From: a bacterium
Lineage (GTDB): Bacteria > Actinomycetota > Acidimicrobiia > Acidimicrobiales > CATQHL01
Direction of reading: 5' to 3'
Length of the DNA stretch: 64,000 nt
Assembly (NCBI GenBank): GCA_026708055.1
Contig: JAPOVS010000023.1
Location: forward strand, 1 to 64,000
Shown one piece after another: positions 17,170-24,134 of this stretch. Below the pieces are notes generated by a model. That model worked only from the letters and a program-made list of their open reading frames with translations. It had not been told where the DNA came from and did not search any database. The stretch's first letter is position 1, and the number at the start of each line of letters is the position of its first letter. The position numbers were made by a program, and so were the translations under genes.

Positions 17170-17244
17170 TCTCTCTTCGATCCTTTGCGTTCCGGGCTCT
17201 CTTCGATCCTCGCGTGCCGGGCTCTCTTCGATCCTTGCGTGCCG
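17170..17244. repeat. Three tandem 25-bp repeats between ilvN and ilvC
   Basis: Units at 17170-17194, 17195-17219 and 17220-17244 share the core ctcttcgatcct followed by gcgtgccg. They fill almost all of the 96-base gap between ilvC and ilvN. On the transcribed strand each unit contributes an AGGATCGAAGAGA-like purine-rich segment, the last one just ahead of the ilvC start codon. Each unit could thus supply a ribosome-binding or stability element. Confidence 0.7.
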
Positions 17245-17256
17245 GGCGGGGGACCC

Positions 17257-17775
17257 TCAGAACTCTCCGACCTCCCCGCCGGCCTTGGCGAGCCGGGGCA
17301 GGGCCACCTTGCCGGTGCGCTGCAGCTCGACGATGCCGTAGGGGCGCAGCAGGCTCTCGAAGTCGTCCACCCGGTTCGGACCGCCCGACATCGACACCAT
17401 CAGCTTGTCGGGGCCGACGTTCAACACCCGCCCGTCGAAGATGCGCACCAGATCCATGATCTGGCCGCGGGTGTCTCCGGTGGCGTTCACCGTCACCACG
17501 AGAAGCTCCCGCTCGACGGACTCCTCCGGTGCCAGCTCGCGGATGCTCACCACGTTGATGAGCTTGTCGAGCTGGTTGATGACCTGCTCGAGCGGGGCCG
17601 ACTCGGCGTCCACCGCCAGGGTGATGCGGCTGAGGCGGGCGTCCTCGGTGGGCGCCACGGCCAGGGACTCGATGTTGAAGCCCCGCCGGGCGAACAGGCC
17701 CGCCACCCGGGCCAGCACGCCCGCCTTGTTCTCCACGAGCACCACGAGTGTGTGGTGGCGCTTGGTCCCGGCCAT
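17257..17775 (-). CDS. ilvN: Acetolactate synthase small (regulatory) subunit
   Basis: This 172-residue protein is the regulatory subunit of acetohydroxyacid synthase. It begins with an ACT domain (HTLVVLVENKAGVLARVAGLFARRGFNIESL, residues about 7-37) that binds valine for feedback inhibition. The C-terminal ALS_ss_C-type domain follows (ELLVVTVNATGDTRGQIMDLVRIFDGRVLNVGPDKLMVSMSG). Length and order match actinobacterial IlvN/IlvH. It follows ilvB with a 27-base gap and precedes ilvC in the same operon. Confidence 0.96.
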   Translation of the reverse strand: MAGTKRHHTLVVLVENKAGVLARVAGLFARRGFNIESLAVAPTEDARLSRITLAVDAESAPLEQVINQLDKLINVVSIRELAPEESVERELLVVTVNATGDTRGQIMDLVRIFDGRVLNVGPDKLMVSMSGGPNRVDDFESLLRPYGIVELQRTGKVALPRLAKAGGEVGEF

Positions 17776-17802
17776 GATCGGTCTGCGCGCGCTGTCCCGC
17801 GG

Positions 17803-19542
17803 CTAGCGGGGCGGGGGTTGCTGGGACGGGTCCAGCACGATGTCGTCGTTGGAGGCGCCCGCCGGCACCATCGGGAACACCTTCTCCTGCGTGTCGATCC
17901 GGAAGTCGATGACCACGCTGCGATCGTCGATCTCGTTGGCCTTCTCGATGGCGGGGCGCACCTCGGCGGGGTTCTCGATGCGCATGGCCTCGCAGCCCAT
18001 GGCCTCGGCCCAGCCCTTGTAGTCGGGCAGGTCCGGCGAGAGGTACACCTCGGAGTAGCGCTCCTCGTAGAACATCTCCTGCCACTGGCGCACCATGCCC
18101 AGGTAGGCGTTGTTCAGGATGGCCACCTTGATGGGGATGCGCTCGGTGTTGGCGGTGACCAACTCCTGGGCGGTCATCTGGAAGCAACCGTCGCCGTCCA
18201 CCGCCCAGACCATGCGGTCGGGCCGCCCGGCCTTGGCGCCGATGGCCGCCGGCACCGCGTAGCCCATGGTGCCGAGACCCCCGGAGTTGATCCACGTGTA
18301 GGGGTGGTTGAAGCGCCAGTACTGGCTGGCCCACATCTGGTGCTGGCCCACGCCGGCGCACACGACGGTGTCGTCGGGGGTGGCGTCGCGCAGCTGCTCC
18401 AGCACGAACTGGGGCTTCAGCGCCCCACCCGAGTCGCCGGCCTCGTAGACCAGCGGGTAGCGCTCCTGCCAGTCGGCGATGGTGTCGTGCCACTGCCGGC
18501 GGTCCGCCTGAGCCTCGGCCCCGCCGAGGGCGGTCACCGCCTCGGTCAGCGCCTCGATGCCCGGGCGGCAGTCGGCGGCGATGGCCACGTCCGCCTGACG
18601 CACCTTGCCCAACTCGGCAGGGTCGATGTCCATGTGGATGACCTTGGCCTCGGGGGCGAAGGCGCCCACCTTGCCGGTGACGCGGTCGTCGAAGCGGGCG
18701 CCGAGGGTGATCAGCAGGTCGGCCCGCTGCATGGAGGTGACGGCGGTGTAGTTGCCGTGCATGCCGGGCATCCCCAGGCACAGCGGGTGGTCGTCGGGGA
18801 ACCCGCCCCGGTTCATGAGGGTCGTGACCACGGGGATCCGGACCAACTCGGCGAAGCGCAGCAGGGCATCGGCGGCGCGAGACTTGAGGATCCCCCCGCC
18901 GGAGTAGATGACCGGCCGTTGCGCCGAGCAGATCAGCTCGGCGGCCGCGGCCACCGCAGCCGGGTCGGGTTCGGTGCGGGGCCGGTAGCCCGGCAGGTCG
19001 TGACCGTCGGGCTCGTACCACTCCAGGGCCGAGCGCGGGTTGCGCGGGTCCACGATGCACTTCGGGATGTCCACCAGCACCGGGCCGGGGCGCCCGCTGG
19101 TGGCGATGTGGAAGGCGTCGTGGATCACCTGCGGCAGGTCCTGCGCATCGGAGACCAGGAAGTTGTGCTTGGTGACCGACATGGTGATGCCGGTGGTGTC
19201 GCACTCCTGGAAGGCGTCGGTGCCGATGGCGGCGTAGGGCACCTGCCCGGTGATGACAACGAGCGGCACCGAGTCCATGTAGGCGTCGCACAGCGGCGTC
19301 ACGATGTTGGTGGCACCGGGACCGCTGGTCACGATGGCCACGCCGGGCCGGCCGGTGGCCTGGGCGTAGCCCTGCGCCATATGGCCGGCACCCTGCTCGT
19401 GGCGCACCAGCACGTGGCGGATGGTGGAGTCGATGAGCGGGTCGTAGGCCGGCAGGATCGCCCCGCCGGGCAGCCCGAATACGATCTCGACCCCTTGGCG
19501 CTCGAGACTGCGCATGAGGGCCTGCCCGCCGTTCAGCTTCAT
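17803..19542 (-). CDS. ilvB: Acetolactate synthase large (catalytic) subunit
   Basis: IlvB is the thiamine-diphosphate-dependent catalytic subunit that condenses pyruvate with pyruvate or 2-ketobutyrate. The 579-residue protein shows VEIVFGLPGGAILPAYD with the downstream catalytic Glu in HVLVRHEQGAGHMAQGYA. The ThDP-binding GDGCFQMTAQELVTANTERIPIKVAILNN lies in the C-terminal third. I chose the ATG at 19542 (MKLNGGQALMRSLE) because it has GGGAGAAGG upstream. An in-frame codon ten residues earlier lacks one. A leader peptide and hairpin at 19610-19693 probably control its transcription. Confidence 0.97.
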   Translation of the reverse strand: MKLNGGQALMRSLERQGVEIVFGLPGGAILPAYDPLIDSTIRHVLVRHEQGAGHMAQGYAQATGRPGVAIVTSGPGATNIVTPLCDAYMDSVPLVVITGQVPYAAIGTDAFQECDTTGITMSVTKHNFLVSDAQDLPQVIHDAFHIATSGRPGPVLVDIPKCIVDPRNPRSALEWYEPDGHDLPGYRPRTEPDPAAVAAAAELICSAQRPVIYSGGGILKSRAADALLRFAELVRIPVVTTLMNRGGFPDDHPLCLGMPGMHGNYTAVTSMQRADLLITLGARFDDRVTGKVGAFAPEAKVIHMDIDPAELGKVRQADVAIAADCRPGIEALTEAVTALGGAEAQADRRQWHDTIADWQERYPLVYEAGDSGGALKPQFVLEQLRDATPDDTVVCAGVGQHQMWASQYWRFNHPYTWINSGGLGTMGYAVPAAIGAKAGRPDRMVWAVDGDGCFQMTAQELVTANTERIPIKVAILNNAYLGMVRQWQEMFYEERYSEVYLSPDLPDYKGWAEAMGCEAMRIENPAEVRPAIEKANEIDDRSVVIDFRIDTQEKVFPMVPAGASNDDIVLDPSQQPPPR

Positions 19543-19609
19543 GGTTCGCCTTCTCCCGGTCGATGCCCCCAATGCCCGCGGGGCCGCCGTACCGTCTGCA
19601 AAATGTCAA

Positions 19610-19631
19610 CGACCTCCCGGGCGGGAGGTCG
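19610..19631 (-). terminator. Candidate attenuator hairpin ahead of ilvB
   Basis: A perfect 9-bp stem (cgacctccc 19610-19618 with gggaggtcg 19623-19631) closes a 4-base loop. On the transcribed minus strand it is followed by TTGACATTTT, a moderately T-rich tract, and then by about 60 bases to ilvB. It sits 27 bases after the stop codon of the leader peptide, as expected of a transcription attenuator. Confidence 0.55.
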
Positions 19632-19657
19632 GGGGAGCGCGCAGCAGAGCCGCCCGC

Positions 19658-19693
19658 TCAGTGCGATACGAGAACCTGGTGTCGCCGCGTCAC
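19658..19693 (-). CDS. ilvB leader peptide (putative attenuator)
   Basis: A GTG codon at 19693 opens a short frame encoding MTRRHQVLVSH and a stop. The Val-Leu-Val run is encoded by GTT CTC GTA, so all three codons respond to the branched-chain amino acids whose synthesis follows. The -10 box TATACT (19701-19706) ends seven bases before the GTG, which would make the transcript leaderless, a common arrangement in actinobacteria. The downstream hairpin completes a classical attenuator layout. The peptide was found by eye and is too short for routine gene calling. I infer its function from position and composition. Confidence 0.6.
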   Translation of the reverse strand: MTRRHQVLVSH

Positions 19694-19700
19694 GCCGTCG

Positions 19701-19706
19701 AGTATA
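19701..19706 (-). promoter_or_regulatory. -10 box of the ilvB promoter
   Basis: On the minus strand TATACT lies seven bases ahead of the leader-peptide GTG. No convincing -35 hexamer is seen: TTGGGA lies at a short spacing of 14. The AT-rich hexamer is isolated in a GC-rich region. Confidence 0.5.
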
Positions 19707-19767
19707 GCCCCGGGGCCGCTTCCCAACCCCCTCGGGCCCCCGTCAGGCCCCCCGGCAGGCCCCCATT

Positions 19768-21447
19768 TCAGGCTTCGGTGATGGCGCCCTTCTCGGCTCC
19801 CTGGGCGAGCCGGGCGTACTTCGCCAGGAAGCCCGACGTGTAGCGGGGTGCCGGGGCCTTCCAGTCGGCGCGCCGGGCGGCCAGCTCCTCCTCGGAAACC
19901 AGCAGGTCGATGCGGTGGCTGCGCACGTCGATGCGGATGCGGTCGCCTTCGGCCACCAGGCCGATGGGTCCGCCGTCGGAGCCCTCGGGCGCCACGTGGC
20001 CCACGCAGAACCCGTGGGTGCCGCCCGAGAAGCGGCCGTCGGTCACCAGGGCGGCATCGGCGCCCCTCCCGGCGCCCTTCATGGCGCCGGTGATGGCCAG
20101 CATCTCGCGCATGCCGGGACCGCCCTTGGGACCCTCGTAGCGGATCACGACGACGTCGCCGGGGTTGATGCGGCCCGACAGCACCATCTCCATGGCGGCG
20201 TCCTCGCCGTCGAAGACCCGCGCCGGCCCCTCGAAGCTGTCGGTGTCGATGCCGGCCACCTTCACCACCGCCCCCGAGGGCGCCAGGCTGCCGGTCAGCA
20301 CGGCGATGCCGCCGATGTCGTGAATGGGGTCGTCGAAGCGGTGCACCACCTCGCCGTCGGCGCCGGGCGGATCCAGATCCGCCAGGTTCTCGGCCATCGT
20401 GCGCCCGGTGACGGTGACCTCGTCGCCGTGGAACAGACCCTCTTCCAGCAGCAGGCGCATCACCACCGGTATGCCGCCGATCCGGTCGATGTCGGCCATG
20501 TGGTAGCGGCCGTGCGGCTTGGTGTCGGCGAGATGCGGCACGCGCGCCGCCACCTTGTTGAAGTCGTCCAGCTCCAACTCCACCCGCGCCTCATAGGCGA
20601 TGGCGAGCAGGTGCAGCACGGCATTGGTGGAGCCGCCGAGGGCCATCACCAGGGCGATGGCGTTCTCGAAGGCCCCCTTGGTCAGGATGTGGCGGGGCCG
20701 GATGCCGGCGCGCAGCAGACCGATGACCGCCTCTCCGCTGGCGCGGGCGATGTCGTCGCGGCGGCTGTCGGGCGCCGCCGGGGAGGCGCTGCCCGGCAGC
20801 GACATGCCGAGGCCCTCCCCCACCGCCGCCATGGTGTTGGCGGTGAACATGCCGGCGCAGGAACCCTCGCTGGGGCAGGCGTTGCGCTCGACGGTCGCCA
20901 GCTCGTCGGCGTCGATGGCGCCCACGGCGTGGGCGCCCACCGCCTCGAACACGCTGACGATGTCGATGGCACGGCCGCGGTGCGTGCCCGGCCGGATGGA
21001 GCCGCCATAGACGAAGACGCTGGGCAGGTTCAGCCTGGCGGCGGCCATGAGCATGCCCGGCAGCGACTTGTCGCAGCCGGCGAAGCTGACCAAGGCGTCG
21101 AGCCGCTCGGCGTGCATGACCGCCTCCACCGAGTCGGCGATGATCTCGCGGCTTACCAGCGAGGCCCGCATGCCCTCGTGACCCATGGAAATGGCGTCGC
21201 TGACGGCGATGGTGTTGAACTCGATCGGGAAGCCGCCGGCGGCGCGCACGCCCTCCTTGGAGGCACGGGCCAGGCGGGCCAGCGGCAGGTTGCAGGGCGT
21301 CACCTCGTTCCAGGACGAAGCCACCCCCACCTGCGGCTTGGACCAGTCGTCGTCGGTCATCCCGACCGCCCGGAGCATGGCCCGGGCGGGCGCCCGCTCC
21401 GCTCCGGAGGTCACCTCGTGGCTGCGGATCTTCAGGTCGTCGCTCAT
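19768..21447 (-). CDS. ilvD: Dihydroxy-acid dehydratase
   Basis: IlvD dehydrates 2,3-dihydroxy acids to 2-keto acids in valine, isoleucine, leucine and pantothenate synthesis, using an Fe-S cluster. The 559-residue length is normal. Cluster and active-site patterns are visible: [13 protein letters not shown] (about residues 120-133), [17 protein letters not shown] (about 190) and [18 protein letters not shown] near the C-terminus. It lies upstream of ilvB on the same strand, separated by about 225 bases that contain the ilvB promoter, so the two are probably transcribed separately. Its start is 64 bases from the divergent selenoprotein gene. Confidence 0.97.
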   Translation of the reverse strand: MSDDLKIRSHEVTSGAERAPARAMLRAVGMTDDDWSKPQVGVASSWNEVTPCNLPLARLARASKEGVRAAGGFPIEFNTIAVSDAISMGHEGMRASLVSREIIADSVEAVMHAERLDALVSFAGCDKSLPGMLMAAARLNLPSVFVYGGSIRPGTHRGRAIDIVSVFEAVGAHAVGAIDADELATVERNACPSEGSCAGMFTANTMAAVGEGLGMSLPGSASPAAPDSRRDDIARASGEAVIGLLRAGIRPRHILTKGAFENAIALVMALGGSTNAVLHLLAIAYEARVELELDDFNKVAARVPHLADTKPHGRYHMADIDRIGGIPVVMRLLLEEGLFHGDEVTVTGRTMAENLADLDPPGADGEVVHRFDDPIHDIGGIAVLTGSLAPSGAVVKVAGIDTDSFEGPARVFDGEDAAMEMVLSGRINPGDVVVIRYEGPKGGPGMREMLAITGAMKGAGRGADAALVTDGRFSGGTHGFCVGHVAPEGSDGGPIGLVAEGDRIRIDVRSHRIDLLVSEEELAARRADWKAPAPRYTSGFLAKYARLAQGAEKGAITEA

Positions 21448-21511
21448 GCCGCAGAGCCTAGGCCCCGGTTAGCCTGACCCCAGAGTTGGCCGCAGGGAGA
21501 CGAACCCGACC

Positions 21512-21781
21512 ATGGCGCACACCATCACCATCACCTACTGCGTGGCTTGAGACTATTCCGACCGCGCCGTGAGCGCGGCCGCAGAAATGCTCGGCGCATA
21601 CCAACACGTGATCGGCGAACTGCGGATCATCGGCGGCGGGGGCGGTGTCTTCGACATCACCGTCGACGGCCGGACGATCTTCTCCAAACACGCCTGCGCG
21701 GACCGCTTCCCCGAGCCGGGCGAGTTGGCGGGCACGCTGGCGCACCTCGTGGCGCCGGGCACCCGCCGCTACGGCACCTGA
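21512..21781 (+). CDS. SelW/Rdx-family selenoprotein with in-frame TGA (Sec)
   Basis: Read through the TGA at 21548-21550, this frame encodes 89 residues beginning MAHTITITYCVA-U-DYSDRA, where U is selenocysteine. The rest (GGGGGVFDITVDG, then RTIFSKHACADRFPEPGEL) matches the thioredoxin-like SelT/SelW/SelH (Rdx) family, whose redox motif is CxxC or CxxU at exactly this place. A hairpin (CCGCGC 21562-21567, loop CGTGA, GCGCGG 21573-21578) begins 11 bases after the TGA, its loop 18-22 bases away, where bacterial SECIS elements lie. A GGGAG precedes the ATG. Standard gene calling would split or miss this gene. The start is divergent from ilvD. The product is probably a cytoplasmic thiol oxidoreductase. 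SelA, SelB and tRNA-Sec are not in this window. Confidence 0.8.
21551..21590 (+). promoter_or_regulatory. Candidate bacterial SECIS element
   Basis: Immediately 3' of the TGA, a 6-bp GC stem (21562-21567 with 21573-21578) closes a 5-base loop containing G and U. Position and size suit a SelB-binding SECIS within the coding sequence. The same stem-loop, with one G-U wobble, occurs after the TGA in the remnant at 50220. Confidence 0.55.
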
Positions 21782-21856
21782 CCGCCACCTGAGGCAGGGC
21801 TCCCGCTCGGCACCTGATCCCGATCGGCCTCCCGCCCGCCCGAGCGGCCACCGGTC

Positions 21857-24067
21857 TCAAACGCTCGCGGCCAGCACATTCATCACCGAATGGACTTTCA
21901 GGGCAAGGTCCAGATTGATTCGATCCTCGTGCCTGCTGAGATCCAGGCCGCTCAACTCCTCAATACGGGTCAGGCGGTACCGCACCGTCTTGTGGTGGAT
22001 GAAGAGCTTGTCGGCCGCATCCTGCTGCGAGCAGTTCGCTTCGAAGTACACCCGCAGGGTCTCCAGCAGGCGCCCGTCCTTCCGCTCGTCGTACTCAATG
22101 ATGTCGCCGAGCATCTGCCGCACGAACTCCCGAATGCTGTCGTCCCCCTGGGCGGCAACGAAAAGCCGCACCACCCCGAGCTCGTCATAGCTGGCGACCG
22201 TTCCCGCCTTCAGCTTCTCGGCGGCCCGCAACGCCGTCGACGCCTCGCGGCTGGCGCGATCCAGACTGAGCGGTCGCTCGCAGACGCCGCTCACACCCCA
22301 CACCGGCTCGACGTCGGGAATGAAATCGCAAACGATCGCCGTGATGTCATCCACGATCCTGCGAACCTTCGGCAGGAGAGTGAACGGGACGATGGCAGCG
22401 AGTTCGTTGCCTCGCAACGCCACCAGTTCGCCTGCCCCCTCCGCCACCATGAAGTCCCTCAATCTCGCCAGGAGCCTGTGCCTCACCCGTCCTGACCGCA
22501 CCAGCTCCCCCGTCGCGCCGGCCGGCTCCACCTCCGGATCCCACAGCCTCCCGCGGAGCAATCGCTGCGGTTGCGCCAGTTGCGGCCGCAGCCACCTGGA
22601 ACGATCCACCGCCATCAGGCGGCTGGCGGTACTGCCCTCGATGAGGTCCCAGAGAATCTCCTCGCGCTCTGAGGAACGCACGTAGTCGGCCGTTCTCTCC
22701 ATGACCTGACAGAGCGCGATGTGCAGGAACGCCTCGCCGATGGCGAGTTCGACGGCCATGTCCGGGGCATAGTCCATCGTCACGTACAGCCAGCCCAGCT
22801 GATCGTCGCCGGCCGAGATGCGCTGCAGCACCGCCCACTTCTCGCCCACCTTCCGGAAATTCAGTTCCGCCGGCTTCGGATCCTTCATCTTGACCAGCGC
22901 CGCCACCTCGTCTCTGACCTCATAGCCCTGTTCGATCGGCGGATACGCATCGATGACATCGAACTCATTCGACAGGACCACCGTCGTGGCCCCGAGTTCG
23001 GTGGATGCCAGCCGGATGATCGCTGCAAGTCCGGCGCCCTCGAGTAGCAACTGGCCGAGTGTCTGCTGGAAAGATCGGGCTCCCTGGATCGCGGAGAGTC
23101 GACCCTGCAGAGTGAACCTCGCCTCGCTCAACTCCCGGACGTCCTCCTGCTGCCGCTCGAACTCGCGGGCGTTGTTGATGGCGATGGAGACGAACTTCGC
23201 CACCTCGACGATGCGCCTCTCGTGGCTCTCGACGAACACCGAGCGGCGCCTCGCCCAGACCTCCAGAACGCCGATGATGTCGCCGCCGATCGCCAGGGGA
23301 GCGGCAAGTGCGGCGAACGCGCCCTCCTTCTCCGCAAGCGTGTCGAACTCGTGCGTGATGACCGCGCTGGCGAAGTAGTCGTCGATGGCGCAGGGCCGCC
23401 CGGTGGCGAGGACCTGACCGGCCAGCCCTTGGCCCTTGTGCATCCTCAGGTGGGCTGTCTGCGCAGTCCTGTGCCCGACGCAGCTCCGCATCACCAGCTC
23501 GCCCTCCTCGAGCAGGAAGACCCCGGCCATGTCCGCCTCGACGATCTGGAGAGCGGCGTTGACGCTGGAGAGCAGCAACTGGTCGATCTCCCGCATCGAG
23601 AGAATCTCGAGGGGGACGATAGGTCCGTCGGAGACCTCGTCGATCAGGAACCGCAGGTTCTCGATGCGCTCGGCGTCCCTCACGAGGATGTCGCACATCT
23701 CCGCCGCGATGCTGGTCGTGGTGGCGATCTCGGATCGGGGATCCAGGAGCTTGGGAACGATGGCGGCCAGCGCGCCGGCGCGGAGGGGCACGAACGTCAT
23801 GCCCAGATCCGGGATCTCTCGACGCGTGTCCCATTCCCGCGACCCTGCCGGCAGCTTCTCGATCACGCCGGCCGCTTCGACCGGCAGGTCGTCCTTCAGG
23901 GCGTTCTGCCAGGAGTCCCCGACGTTCTCGACGATGACCGCGTAGTCGCTGCCGGAGAGCCGGCCCAACACGGCGGCGGCCGCGCGCAGGACGGCGTCGG
24001 TGCCGCGGAGCGTCGCCTCGCGCAGCAGGGCGAGATGTCTCTCGTCGGAGCTTCCCTCAATGGTCAT
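21857..24067 (-). CDS. GAF-domain transcriptional regulator with PucR/CdaR-type C-terminus
   Basis: This 736-residue protein has an N-terminal region of unknown type, a GAF sensor domain at about residues 150-310 (AALQIVEADMAGVFLLEEGEL, GQGLAGQVLATGRPCAIDDY, APLAIGGDIIGVLEVWA), a middle GGDEF-like or CdaR region and a C-terminal PucR helix-turn-helix (DAADKLFIHHKTVRYRL, about residues 690-710). Such regulators sense small molecules and control adjacent catabolic genes. It is the last gene of the minus-strand cluster next to the microcompartment operon, 67 bases after the dikinase-like gene, so it probably controls that cluster. The ligand is unknown. It ends convergently with the selenoprotein gene. 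Confidence 0.82.
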   Translation of the reverse strand: MTIEGSSDERHLALLREATLRGTDAVLRAAAAVLGRLSGSDYAVIVENVGDSWQNALKDDLPVEAAGVIEKLPAGSREWDTRREIPDLGMTFVPLRAGALAAIVPKLLDPRSEIATTTSIAAEMCDILVRDAERIENLRFLIDEVSDGPIVPLEILSMREIDQLLLSSVNAALQIVEADMAGVFLLEEGELVMRSCVGHRTAQTAHLRMHKGQGLAGQVLATGRPCAIDDYFASAVITHEFDTLAEKEGAFAALAAPLAIGGDIIGVLEVWARRRSVFVESHERRIVEVAKFVSIAINNAREFERQQEDVRELSEARFTLQGRLSAIQGARSFQQTLGQLLLEGAGLAAIIRLASTELGATTVVLSNEFDVIDAYPPIEQGYEVRDEVAALVKMKDPKPAELNFRKVGEKWAVLQRISAGDDQLGWLYVTMDYAPDMAVELAIGEAFLHIALCQVMERTADYVRSSEREEILWDLIEGSTASRLMAVDRSRWLRPQLAQPQRLLRGRLWDPEVEPAGATGELVRSGRVRHRLLARLRDFMVAEGAGELVALRGNELAAIVPFTLLPKVRRIVDDITAIVCDFIPDVEPVWGVSGVCERPLSLDRASREASTALRAAEKLKAGTVASYDELGVVRLFVAAQGDDSIREFVRQMLGDIIEYDERKDGRLLETLRVYFEANCSQQDAADKLFIHHKTVRYRLTRIEELSGLDLSRHEDRINLDLALKVHSVMNVLAASV

Positions 24068-24134
24068 GATTCAGTCATGGTCCGTCCCGGCGGACCTCCC
24101 GTTCCCCGACCGCATCGAGGTGCGGCAGAAGCCC

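Noticed and set aside
17012-19707. Long open frames overlapping ilvB and ilvN on both strands (over 850 codons each)
   Set aside because: They are composition shadows; ilvB and ilvN carry clear motifs in another frame.
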